From contig MVBO01000004.1 of NCBI GenBank assembly GCA_002261195.1, positions 419,022 to 483,021 of the forward strand: 64,000 nt of DNA. The letters are read 5' to 3'. Numbering within the stretch: position 1 is the stretch's first letter; every line of letters begins with the position of its first letter. The stretch is from Bifiguratus adelaidae (lineage: Eukaryota; Mucoromycota; Endogonomycetes; Endogonales). A program made the translations under genes and the position numbers. Under the pieces are notes generated by a model. That model did no database searches and was not told where the DNA came from. It saw nothing but the letters and a program-made list of their open reading frames with translations. Below are positions 1 to 11,478 of the stretch, piece after piece.

Positions 1-2
1 GC

Positions 3-530
3 GTGACATTAGATCACTCAGCCATCCAATCTGCGCTTGGCAGCATCATGAGCCGATTTGACAACAGCGACGACAATGACGATCATCCCCAGCGACCGGT
101 GAACCATGATCAGGTGCAACGAATGAATAATGCTCACCAACAAATCTATGGTCAACAAGGTGGTCAGCCGGGAAATCAATCACCGCAGGAGATGGGTATG
201 GCAGCTGCTTTGCAAGCCTTCAAGAACTTTTCCAGTGGAGGTGGCGGTCAGCAATCAGGCGGCCAAAATCAACTCATGGGCATGGCTATGGCCGAAGCCC
301 AAAAGCTCTTTGCTGGCTCCGGTGGCCAGATGGGTAGCAGTGCTCAAAACGAGATGCTGCAATCGGCTGGCATGATGGCCTTGAAGTTGTTCATGACACA
401 GAAGGCTGGTGCAAGTGGAGGCGGCGCTGGCGGTGAGATGGCACAGATGCTCTTGGGACAACTCATGGGTGGAGGTGGCTCGGGTGGAAGCGGTGGTGGT
501 ATCGCTTCAATGATTGGAAAGTTCTTGTAG
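3..530 (+). CDS. 3' end of a glycine/methionine-rich conserved fungal protein (5' end outside window)
   Basis: The frame is open to the left edge, so only the last 175 or so codons are visible; the first in-frame codon is GTG, not a convincing start. The visible part begins with an acidic, Asp/Asn-rich stretch, then a low-complexity region rich in Gly, Gln, Met and Ala in which short amphipathic segments (MAAALQAFKNF, MAMAEAQKLF, AGMMALKLFM) repeat about every 35 residues. It ends in a Gly/Ser-rich tail. This composition resembles the uncharacterised fungal proteins grouped under DUF7721, but I assign that only tentatively because there is no catalytic motif to check. No signal peptide or membrane segment can be judged without the N-terminus. 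Function unknown. Confidence 0.6.
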   Translation: MTLDHSAIQSALGSIMSRFDNSDDNDDHPQRPVNHDQVQRMNNAHQQIYGQQGGQPGNQSPQEMGMAAALQAFKNFSSGGGGQQSGGQNQLMGMAMAEAQKLFAGSGGQMGSSAQNEMLQSAGMMALKLFMTQKAGASGGGAGGEMAQMLLGQLMGGGGSGGSGGGIASMIGKFL

Positions 531-1866
531 ACGAGATGTCTGTCGTTACCAGCCGTGTCATAAAGCATATCTTTGTGTGCGCAACAACAGCATTCAAGAC
601 AAGCGATCTCCACAAAGGGATGATCGGAATGTCACGATAAGCATTAGGTGATCAAATGCTCAATGACCTTGCCATAGATCCGCGCCAGCATTTCCGTCCA
701 ATGACAACCAACTCTCATATGCCCTAAAATGACGCCTTGCAATCCAGTCTAAAGATTGTGGGCAAAAGCGTATCAAAGGGATCTTCACCGTTAAAATGCG
801 CGTTTCTCCCGCGGACAAAGATTCACGAATGCACGAAAACCAGAAACGCGGTTCAACCCGAAATTGGCGCACGAGCGCCTTGGCATCCACTCGCCGTTCG
901 ATTCGTCGCTTGGGTATTGCCAATCTAAACTCGTGCTTTTAGTGGCACTTTCTCCGCCCTCTTGCGCGCATCCCTCCAACGCCATCTACTAACGTGAAAA
1001 CGCCTCTTGGGGAGACTCGATATCGGTTCGGATAACGCGGCGTTCACTCCGTGGGCGTTGTACGCGGCGCTAACTTCATGGCACTGTTGTTAAGCCCTCT
1101 TGCCCTAAAGTGACGTACATCTTGAGGAAGGTCGAGCCACCAAAGAGGCCATATGGCTAATTGAGGCTAAAGCCTAACGACTTGGCAGCGATATAAATTC
1201 GCGCATGGTTGCACACCACGTCGGCCAAAGTGTTGCGCCAAGAATGCACGCTTGCCAATTATGTTCCACAACCCGTTTTCGCATGTCACAACTGTCCAAT
1301 GTCCGCCCGGAATGTTTAACGCCAATGGAGTAAATCTGTTAGCCAACGACAGTAGATCTATGGTTCCGAGCAGAACTGGAAAGGCTACTATGCCTAAAAA
1401 GGTGATGCTTCGCTGTTGGGCGCGCACAGAAGCTGCGTACCGAACCTTATTGGGGAATATATGCAACTGCAAGATGGAACAAATCCAGACCGTTGGCGCG
1501 ATCTTGACGACACAATTTAGCTAACAGATGTCATCTGGGTGCTGTCATCAAGATGTGTACTTGGCCAACGACAAGAATGTCTTGACGGAAGATTAGAAAG
1601 GGATAGAAGGGGACCAAGCAAAAAGTAAAAGCTAATTAAGGGTTGCAAATGGATTTTTAAGGCCCCAACTACCGGAATGAGCAGATGAGTCTTACCTTCT
1701 CGAGACGTTACGCATCGGACCGCTGTTGAATGGGAGATACGTTTTTCTTCCGTTTTTTCCGGTTTTAAAGCACGTAACTAACGTTGTTATCCACAGTGTG
1801 GTCAGTTTTGCTTGTGCATCGTTGGTTGACCTATGACTTGGCGATAAAAGGCTTCTTTCAAAACGT
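531..1866. other. Intergenic region, no supported gene
   Basis: About 1.3 kb between the Gly-rich protein and the RapGAP gene. Open frames of up to about 100 codons occur on both strands (for example near 1170-1520) but show no family resemblance, no codon-level repeat and no splice-supported extension. The last 250 bases, T-rich with tttttc tracts around 1740-1765, are a plausible promoter for the gene at 1867. Confidence 0.5.
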
Positions 1867-3888
1867 ATGGGTTATTCTCCACAGTATTCGACTCGCGACG
1901 ACAGTGATTTTGCAGAGTCCATCGTATCCATGAGCGATTCATCATGGCTGTTGCCCATGAACACTCGACCTCGTACTCAACTTTCCTTGGCAGAGCGAAG
2001 TGAGGTTATTGTTGTCAGGCGAGAAGGTGATGCGCTCTACAAGTCCACTTTGCAGGAACTCCAGAATGTTCGAGCGTTCCTGTATACCACCTTTACATCA
2101 AATGCCAAGGGAGACTCCCAAGTTAGCCTCAAGAAGCCGCAATTACGTCCATCCTTGAGTCCATTGCCTGGTGACACCTTTGCCTTACCTCCGTCTCCTC
2201 GCCGTCTGACGTTCTTCCAGTCGACCTCGGCCGGTTCACTGAGATATCCGAAGGAATCGGTCAGCTCTCCTGGGCAACGACCGGTCCTTAAGCGTTCCGT
2301 GAGCAGCCTTAGTACCCACATCTCGCCCCGTCGCTCCAACGCATTCTTCTCCTGCGACCATCACATGGTCCTGCCTGCTCCACACTTCAACATTGAAGGC
2401 TCAAACCGGGCTCACACATCACCACGAGACAAGGTCCGATGCAAATTGCAAGGTGCAATCGACTACGCTGTTCATGTGGACAGTCAACGTGCCCAAATAA
2501 GTCAATGGTTTCGAAACCATTGTATGGGCAAAGAGTATCGAACGTACTATGGACCTGATCTGAGTATTGCAACGATTTGTCTCGATCCCACCTTACGCCC
2601 CTCCGACTCTCTCAAATATACCCCACGACCTGGCCTCATCTTTCCCTCCATGGTTGGACGATCCGAACGGTACCTTGTTATTCATCGGACGGTGGACACG
2701 ACAGTGTATCGTCAAGTATCAGATTGCTTGGTACGATCCATGGAAGACAATGTACTCGATCCTTGGCTCTTGGTCGTCAAAGCAGCGCATCCCCAAATCA
2801 AGGTAGAAGAACTGACTCATGTGCCTGTAACTGATATGACAGCCTCTCAAGGGGAGCGGTTGTTGTGCAACTTTGATGATCTTGAGGTGAGCAGCATGTG
2901 TATGCGCGATGAAGCAACTTATTCGGGGTTAGGCGCGTCGCAAGTTTAAGGTTGGCCTCTTGATGATCAAGGATGGGCAGACGAGCGAAGAAGAAATGTA
3001 TTCGAATCTGCATGACTCGCCGAGATTGGAAGCCTTTCTGGACAGTCTTGCGCAAAAGGAGCCTCTTAAAGGTTACGCTGGGTGGTCCGGTGGACTGGAC
3101 ACAAAGAGTAAGCTTCACATCAATATTGCACCTTCGCGCTCAATTCTTTGCTTTAGATGAGGAGTCGGGTGAGCATTTTTATACCACGAGTTGGAACGGA
3201 TTCGACTTTGTGTTCCACGTATCCACCTTAATGCCTCTCAAGGAGGATAAACAGCAACTGCAACGAAAACGACACATTGGCAATGGCAAGTAGAATGACT
3301 TCATTGCAGACAAAGGGCTCATGCCCAGTAGATATCGTATGCATAGTCTTTATCGATCACGATGCCAAATTCGATCCAACATCCATCAGGACACAGTTCA
3401 TCCATGTGTTTTTGGTCGTGCGTCCTCTAGAGGATAGTGCCGGTTATCGGTAGGTATGATGCTCGGCCTTCAGTACGAAACCTAATTGGACATGTAGAGT
3501 TGAAGTTGTCTCGCGGGCAGATGTGCCAAACTTTGGTCCTCCTTTGCCAGATCCACCGATATTTCTAGATCAAGAATCGTTTCGATCCTTCATTTTGGCT
3601 AAAAGTAACGTAAACATGCAGGCATGTCCATAGCTTACCCGTCTGTTAGTTATGAATGCCGAAGAGGCTGCATTCAAAGCCCAGAAATTCGGACGCCTTC
3701 ACCATCGTGCCCGCAAAAGTCTATTACGCGCTTGCATCGACGCCATCACCACGTACCAAAAGTCTCAGTCCGAGAAACCTGCCCGATCCTACTCTCAAGA
3801 CCTGCCCAGACCTAAACCTATCCTAGGATGGAAAGACAAGCGAGGCTCATTGCAAACCACTGCACCAACACCCGCTAAAAGTGCTTGA
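1867..3888 (+). CDS. RapGAP-domain GTPase-activating protein, 6 exons
   Basis: Predicted 591-residue activator of GTP hydrolysis on a Rap/Rheb-type small GTPase. Exons: 1867-2886, 2945-3107, 3157-3285, 3332-3449, 3498-3604, 3650-3888; all junctions keep frame. The first 200 residues are Ser/Pro-rich and probably disordered. The GAP domain runs from about residue 190 to 540 and contains the family landmarks FKVGLLMIKDGQTSEEEMY, GGLDTK, FHVSTLMP and RKRHIGND. In Rap1GAP the Asn of HIGND is the catalytic 'Asn thumb'; it is present here. After the domain comes a basic helix (LAKIMNAEEAAFKAQKFGRL) typical of the family, then a short tail. Intron 3 (3286-3331) begins GCAAGT and is a GC-AG intron; it follows the Asn codon directly. 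The gene is convergent with QCR9. Domain assignment is firm; the GTPase target is not known. Confidence 0.9.
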
Positions 3889-4091
3889 TTCACCACACCC
3901 ATAATCCAATTCTGCGCCGTGATCGTATGATATAAAAAGTAAAACAGTCAACATGCTGTCGTAGAAGTATAGCCATGTCCGTAAAGAATTGTATACACTT
4001 GATGCGTTGACATGCCGTTTATTGGGTCATTTGCAAAACGTGAAAGCGGTGTACAATGGAATCTATAGTCGGTATAGCGGTTACGAAAAGC

Positions 4092-4359
4092 TCAAGCTTC
4101 CACATATTTGTCCTTGATATCCTTCCATTGTTTCTACACAATCTCGGTAAGCATCGCTCCATACGCGCAGCTCTCGTAGACTTACTCCCTTGTTCCACTT
4201 GTCCCATACTCTGTCGACGGCTTTATCGTAAATCATCTCGAAAGCAAAAGCCGATGCAAAGATAACACCAATATATACAGAGTTACGTCTGAATAGCGTG
4301 TTGTATACACCCTTGGAAAACCGGTTGAGTCCCGTCGCAGATCCAGCAGCAGAAGGCAT
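4092..4359 (-). CDS. QCR9: Cytochrome bc1 complex subunit 9 (QCR9/UQCR10), 2 exons
   Basis: Small (71 aa) nuclear-encoded subunit of respiratory complex III in the mitochondrial inner membrane. Exon 1 is 4186-4359, exon 2 4092-4133, with a 52-nt GTAAGT-TAG intron between. The core is diagnostic of the family: a single hydrophobic helix (YIGVIFASAFAFEMIYD) directly followed by KAVDRVWDKWNKG, and after splicing KQWKDIKDKYVE, matching the usual C-terminus. The start is the ATG whose product opens MPSAAGS; an upstream in-frame ATG at 4425 would add 22 atypical residues and would run into the divergent NOT1 start. The length fits the family (about 65-75). Its start codon lies only about 56 bases from the NOT1 start, so the two share a promoter that contains TGACGTCA. 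Confidence 0.92.
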
Positions 4360-4415
4360 TGTGTTGTCGTTGCAAGCAAGCGTTTGGCTGCAAAGCTTGT
4401 GTTGTCTTTCATTTG

Positions 4416-7400
4416 ATGACGTCACAATTTACTATGCTGACGTTGAGCGCGACCTTGGCTTCTCTTGCGCAGAGTATGAATCTAGATCAACACGACAGCT
4501 CAGCGTCGTCTGCATCTGCTAGTGGGGGGCAAGGCTCTGCACGAACATCCAATAGCACGTCTCCGTTCACACAACGGTCGACGACGACGTATAGAACTCA
4601 GCGGTCATCGTTGACGACGATCGTGAAGGCTCAAGTCACTCTGCTCGTGACCAACCTTACGAATGAGAATTATACCCACAATGCAGCTCACATTCGCGAT
4701 GTAAGTGATCCATAGTATGCTATATGCTTCTTTGACGTACTCATGGTTGCGTAGCTGGTTGAAACCCACGGCGCTCCCATACGCTTGCATTTGCTGCGCT
4801 CTGTGTTCAATGACTCGATAAAGCCACTAGCGGAAGCGGCTGCCAAGAATCAAACACCTGGAGCTCGCGATGCTACGTTGACACCAACAAACTTACCTGC
4901 ACCGGCGCGTTTGCTGAAGGAAAACGTGCAGTCGGCTCTCTCGGCTCCCGAGAACCTCGAGTGCGTTGCAGAGGCTTTCGGTCTGGCAAGTCGGACAGAA
5001 ATCTTTAAGGATATTGATGTCAAGGCTATATGCGTGGAGCTGGGCTTAGATGAAGCCGAGATAGCTGCCGTCGTCACTCGCGTGATCAGTGATGGTCGGA
5101 AAGAGGTGGCAGAAGCCTGTAAGTCTTGGAACAAAGCAATTTGCGACTGTCCTAAATCATTTCTGTAGGTGCTCCTGCTCTGCATCTCATCCTTCAAACC
5201 CTGCCTCCACAACTACCGTACCCTCCCTTTTCAACCAAACCCACGTTGGCATACATCCTCACGACACTTTTGACATTCTGTACAACGCCTTCTCCGGCAA
5301 TGGAGTTGGTGGGCGTTGAAAAGGAAGACGTTGATCGTCTTGTTCGCGCCGCACGTGATCGCTACGTGAATGACGAGAATGGTGTGCCCGAGTCGTTGAA
5401 GGCATTTGTTGGCGACCTCGAGTCTCAAAGGTAGGATAAATGGATCTGATCGAGGCATGTTCTTGATTTAAACAACGTCCTAGTGACACCGAGCAAAAGG
5501 TCAACCCTACGTTACTGGCGTCAGCCATGCTGGAAGCTGGCTACGTCTGTACTTCTTCGCCAATCACATTCAAACAAGTCATTGACAAGGCAAGAGCGTC
5601 TGGCAACACACCCATCGGGGCGGTGGCCGGCAGTCTTGTACAAGAAGAAGCAGTGGCGCAATGTCTGGGTATCATGGTCCGTACCCACAATGGTTTGACG
5701 AGTGCTAGTGGCCAGATCGCCGGCCTCGTCGAAGATCCGGAATCCATCAAAGGATGGAAGCTGGATGTTTTCGTCAAGGGTATCGAAGACTTTGTAAGTG
5801 TTCTGTGGCGCATGTAATGCAATCTCTTACCAAATGACCTTAGAATCCCTCTTTGGACTGGAGCAAAGTAATTCATGCTCTAGATTATGAAAATTTCCTG
5901 GTGTATGATATCAAAGGGTTCACCATGATCATTGAAGCCTGGAGAGAGAGCAAAAAAGGGTCAGAGCCTTTCCCTGTTCAAGCATTCTTTGGTCGGTGGA
6001 AGCATCTTCAAGGTGAACTCTCAGCTTTGTATCAACTTTCAAACCTGCCAATCGAGGTCATCAACCTTAACGACTATCCCCTTCGTAAAGTGTTGCAGGA
6101 TGAAGACGTTGAGGCGGCGACCCCAGCGCTGCGAGCTTTGGCTGTGCAGTTGACCCAACAGCAGGCCAATTGCTTGGATCTCATTGAAAGCATCGTCGGT
6201 CTAGCGGACTCCGAGGTCATGGAGGATGTCAGGATATTCCTGGAACGCCTGGCGTCGAAATCCCCAGAGGTGGTTTTCCTTGCTCTAGTACAGATCCAGC
6301 CGATTCGGAACCCATTACACGAGGATCTCATTTCGCGACTTTTGAACGCTTTTCTCAACCAACAATCCAGCAGTACATTGGTCTTCTCAAAGCTTTGGTC
6401 TACCAACCCTCAATTGCTTGTATCCGGGTTCCTCGACGTATACAACAAGGAACCTTCAGCATTAAGTCGGATTCTCGATATATCGCAAGAGCTCAAGATA
6501 TTGCGGGATGTCCTCAAGTCCAAGCCGCTGTCGTTCTCCATCGACCTCGCTGCATTGGCATCAAGGCGTGAATTTTTGAATTTGGAGAAATGGTTGCAAG
6601 ACAATATTCAGGATCAAGGAGAGCCATTCGTTCGGGAATGTCTCGACTTCCTCAATTTCAAGGTTCGCAGCGACATTATGCGACAAGATGAGCAGCACCC
6701 CGGTAGTGCGCCGCAAACGTTACCTCTGACATTGGAAGCTATCGCCGTTTTTCTCAAAGTTCTCCATAACAGCGAGCTGTCCGAAGCCAACTCGGACACT
6801 TTGCGAGAGTTGCAGAACCTCTGTGTCCAGACTCATCCTCGTCTGGTGAACATTCGTGACCAGGACGACCCAACCGCCATCGGCAGTGAAATCACCTTCT
6901 CCCATGATGTCGAATCGGAGGCCAACTCAAAATATGAGCAAGTGTACACGGAGAAAGTAAGCGTCGAAAGTATGGTGAACACGTTGAGAAAGTACAAGGA
7001 GTCTCAAGATCTACATGAACAAAACGTGTTTGCGTGCATGGTCCACAATCTCTTTGACGAATATCGCTTTTTCTCAAACTATCCAGCAAGAGAGCTCACA
7101 ATCACCAGCATCCTTTTCGGCTCGCTTGTGCAATACAACCTCGTCACCCGCATGTCGCAAGGTATCGCCTTGCGCTATGTCCTGGATTCTTTGAGAAAAC
7201 CGCCGAGCAACAAGATGTTCATGTTTGGACTGCGTGCTCTCTTTCAGTTCAAGAACAGATTGAGCGAAATGCCGCAATATTGCGAATACCTCCGTCAGAT
7301 ACCACACCTGTTACAAGCTCAGCCGGAACTCGCACGATACATCATGCTAGACGCTGGCCAAGGTCAAGCAACTGAATCGCCTCCGTTAACTTCGGAGCTT

Positions 7401-10400
7401 GCTTCAAACGCCGTAAATGAGGCGACAGCTGCGGAACGGTCTGCTGATGGGTTACCACAACCGTCCATCTTCTCCGCCATCAATGTCGGTTCAATGGATC
7501 CAGCTGAAATGGCAAAGCAAAGGGAACCTGAAGTAGCCACCCAAGACAAGATTCTCTTCATCATCAATAATCTCACCAAGAGCAACCTCGATGCCAAGGT
7601 ATCCGAAATGAAGGGCCTCTTGGAAGACTCTTCACACAAGTGGTTCGGAAACTATCTTGTGGTGAAGCGCGCAAGTGTGGAGCCAAATAATCAGGAGCTT
7701 TATCTCCTGGTGTTAGATGCCTTGAATAGCGAAAGTGTTCGCGCACATGTCCTCCACGTTACGTTTGTGAACATCAAGATCTTGTTGAACTCTGATAGTA
7801 CATTGCAGTCGTCGACGGAGCGCACTCTGTTGAAGAATCTCGGATCATGGCTTGGAGGATTGACTTTGGCGCGGAACAAACCTATCAAGCACAAGAACAT
7901 CGCATTCAAAGAACTCTTGCTCGAAGGTTACGACCACAACCGTCTGCTTATTGTCATCCCATTTGTTTGCAAGGTTTTGGAGCAGTCATCGAAGAGCAAG
8001 GTCTTCAAGCCTCCTAATCCTTGGCTGATGGCAATCATCAAGTTTATGGTCGAGCTCTACCAATTTGCGGAATTGAAGTTAAACCTCAAGTTTGAGATTG
8101 AAGTCCTCTGCAAAGCGCTTGATCTAGACTTGAGCAAGATCGAACCGACAAGTATACTCAAGTCTAGACCGCCAAGGCAGCTTGCATCGGATCGAACAAA
8201 CTTGGCGAATGCGATCCGTGGTATCGAGGAGAGTTCCTATCCTGCGCAGGGCAGAATACTCGGCCATGTTTCCAACCTTCAAGAAGCTGCAGAGCAAAGC
8301 TCAACTGCGGCAGGAGGCGAGATCAGCTTGCCCAACTTTGCTCAGTACATCAGTATCAATCCGCAATTGACATTGTTCAACAGTCAACCTGCCTTCCGAC
8401 GATTGGTATACATCGCTATCGACCGTGCCATACGCGAGATCATTGGTCCCGTAGTAGAACGATCGGTGACAATCGCTAGCATCTCCTGCCGAGAGCTTGT
8501 GCTGAAGGACTTTGCAAATGAAGTGGACGAGACGAAGATGCGTAAGGCAGCCTTGGCCATGGCTCAGAACCTTGCAGGCAGCCTGTCCATGGTAACGTGC
8601 AAGGAGCCTCTGCGTGTCAGCATGGTCAATCATATGCGAAATCTTTTGCTCAACAATGGCTTCACCGAACAGAATCTGCCAGAGCAGGCCATTCAAGTCA
8701 TCACCACGGAGAATATTGAACTGGCTTGCTCTGTCATTGAGAAGGCGGCAATGGAAAAGGCGATACCCGAAATGGACGAGACTCTGCAACCGGCTTACAT
8801 TCTACGCAGAAGACATCGCGAGCGATCGAATCAACCCTTCTTCGATCCTTCGATATATAACGCGTCGCGGTACCCAGCCAATCTTCCAGAGCAGCTCGGG
8901 CCAAAACCAAATGGCCTTGGACCTCAACAACTCCGCGTATACGAAGATTTTGCCCGTCATGCTCGCCTTACGCCTCAAATCCCGTCACCTGTGGAAGTTG
9001 AACGGGCAGTACGACAACAATTGCCCGAGATGACTCCAGCAATGTCCGAAGGGCCCGACGCAGAGACCCTACAAGACCACGGCCGCCAGATTGTTGAGAA
9101 ATTCGCCCTCATTTTGTCGGAATTGGACAATTTGATCGCCCAGAGCAGTTGCACCACGTTCAGTGCCTTGCCGCAGGACAGCCGCATCAGATTGATTGTG
9201 CGACAGTCTCCTGTCCTTGCCGTTCAATCATACAGTCCGGTCGAGATTGCTTTTCTTTTGGCACAAAAGACTGTTCAGCAACTCTATCGATCTGATTATT
9301 CTTTGGCTCGCGAGGTCTACGTATCTCTGCTGGAGCGTCTGTGTGAAACGTCTGCCAGCGTTGCGAAAGAGGTCACTTCTTGGATCCTTTTCGCCGATGA
9401 CGATCGCAAGTACAATGTGCCTGTCACTGTTACTCTACTCAAGTGCGGCTTCATCAACGTTTTGGACGAGGATCTTCAGCTCGCAAAATTGGTCGATGCC
9501 GGTCGACAACAGATCATAGAATTTGCTGTCAATCTCATTCGCGCTTGTCTTGACGAGAAGCCTGCCATCGCGACACCGCAAGAGTTTTCGAACTCCTTGG
9601 AGGCCTTGAGCAAGGCTCATCGGCAAGGCCAGATACCTGATAATATTGCGAGAGCAGTTGAATCATTGGTACCCTCTGACGAGGGCAATAACGATGAACA
9701 AGGGGACGATTCTGAGGCTAAGGAGCGTTTACGGTATCTGTTTGCGGAGTGGGTTCGGCTCAATCAGCACCCGTCTTCAACGGACAAGTCGCATGCGGCT
9801 TTTGTATCGCAACTTGTGCAACAAGGTATCTTTAATGACGAGGAGACATCGGCAACATTCTTCCGCGTCAGTTTGGAAACTTGTGTGGAGTACTTCAACA
9901 AGGAGAAGGGTAACGGGCAGCAAGCGTTGGATACCTCTTATCAACCTGTTGACGCCTTCTCAAAACTCATCGTGTTGCTGGTCAAATCGCAGGGTGAGAA
10001 TAAGGAAACGGATACTGCAGCAGCCCAGGCGCAAACTGCCTACTTCACCAATGTTCTTACTATCATCGCACTGGTGCTGGCACATCAACATGAGCAACGT
10101 CGTCACCAGTTCAATCAAAAGCCTTTCCTTCGCTTGTTCGCTTGTCTTCTCAAAGATTTCAACAGCATGGAGCAAGACTTTGCAGCCATCCAACTTCAAC
10201 TTCTCGAGGCTATTGGCAAGACGATGCATACATTGCAACCCTCGTATTTCCCTGGCTTTTGCTTTGCATGGCTGCAACTTATCTCCCACCGTCTTTTCAT
10301 GCCCAAGTTGCTCACCATGGAGAATCAGAAGGGTTGGGCCAGCTTTCATCGCTTACTCATCAGCCTGTTGAATTTCCTCGCACCGTTCCTGCGAAATGTT

Positions 10401-11240
10401 GAACTTCGTGAAACTACTCGGACGCTTTACAGAGGGGCTTTGAGAGTCCTGCTCATTCTCCTTCACGACTTCCCGGAGTTCCTTTGCGAGTATCACTTCA
10501 GTCTTTGTGACGCCATCCCGACATCTTGCATCCAAATGCGCAACTTGATCTTGAGCGCATTTCCCCGAAACATGCGCCTTCCAGACCCATTCACGCCCAA
10601 CTTGAAGGTAGATCTCTTGCCAGAAATCAATCAATCGCCCCAGATATTGTCTCATTATGTCGACATTCTTGAGGTGGATGGCTTCAAGTCAGAGCTGGAT
10701 TCCTTCCTCAAGTCCCGCAATCCCCAATTCTTGTTCAACCTGCGCAATCGCTGTACAAGCAAGAAGGACGAAAACGCGACTGAGGGTAGTGCCACGACCT
10801 ACAACATTCCTTTTATCAACGCATTGGTGCTTGATGTCGGTGTGCAGGCAATCGCTCAAGGCGCGCCCATTACCCATAGCGCACCTATGGACATTTTCCA
10901 AAATCTACTGGTTGACATGGATCCTGAAGGCCGCTACTTGTTTTTGTCCGCCATCGCCAACCAATTGCGCTATCCAAATAGCCACACCCACTATTTCAGC
11001 TGCGTTCTGCTCTATCTCTTTGCGGAAGCCGCTCAAGAAAACATCAAGGAGCAAATCACCCGAGTTCTTTTGGAGCGTCTCATTGTCAATCGACCTCATC
11101 CATGGGGCCTCTTGATCACCTTCATCGAGCTCATCAAGAATCCTCGTTACGATTTCTGGCAACACAAGTTCACTCGATGTGCCGTTGATATTGAACGTCT
11201 TTTCGAAAGCGTCTCTCGACAAGTTGAGGCTGGAGGCTAA
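4416..11240 (+). CDS. NOT1: CCR4-NOT complex scaffold subunit NOT1, 5 exons
   Basis: Predicted 2205-aa scaffold on which the deadenylases CAF1 and CCR4 and the NOT module assemble to shorten mRNA poly(A) tails; human CNOT1 has about 2376 residues, yeast Not1 2108. Exons: 4416-4700, 4755-5118, 5169-5430, 5484-5793, 5844-11240; introns of 50-54 nt, all GT-AG and frame-preserving. The N-terminus has a short Ser/Thr-rich lead, then the HEAT-like region (IVKAQVTLLVTNLT, LHLLRSVF). A MIF4G-like region that binds CAF1 begins near residue 970 (KILFIINNLTKSN). The DUF3819 region, which binds CNOT9/CAF40, lies near 1235-1375 (RLVYIAIDRAIREIIGPVVE). The conserved NOT1 C-terminal domain covers about 1790-2205 (NLILSAFPRNMRLPDPFTPN). 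The start is either 4416 or the ATG at 4434. It is divergent from QCR9. Confidence 0.95.
4417..4424. promoter_or_regulatory. TGACGTCA palindrome at the QCR9/NOT1 divergent start
   Basis: A perfect 8-base palindrome, the classic CRE/ATF-type bZIP site, overlaps the first ATG of NOT1 (ATGACGTCA) and lies 58 bases upstream of the QCR9 start. The overlap raises the possibility that NOT1 actually starts at the next ATG, 4434. The same octamer occurs at three other places in this window, each in the promoter of a housekeeping gene. Binding is inferred from the motif only. Confidence 0.55.
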
Positions 11241-11478
11241 TGGACCTCAGTCTAGACAAACTCTCTCGTTTCCCAATGTGCAGATAGATGTATATAACGG
11301 TAGTTTTACTGTGTGCAGATGCACCATGTATAGTAGATGACTTATGCTTACCATCTGGTCTCTCATGTCCTTTTCATCCATCGCTGGCTTGCAAGTGTTC
11401 CTCTCGAGCCCTAAATAGGAGACATCCGGAAGAATTGGGTACAGTCTTGCTCATTGTTATCGTGTCTTTTGGGCCACC
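11241..11478. other. Short intergenic spacer NOT1 / zinc-cluster regulator
   Basis: 238 bases holding the NOT1 3' region and the promoter of the zinc-cluster gene transcribed in the same direction. No further gene, RNA or repeat seen. Confidence 0.4.

Noticed and set aside
1167-1524. Overlapping open frames of about 90-100 codons on both strands
   Set aside because: No family resemblance, no splice-supported extension and no protein-like composition; treated as chance frames.
4785-5876. Minus-strand frames inside NOT1
   Set aside because: Mirror images of strongly conserved NOT1 coding sequence.
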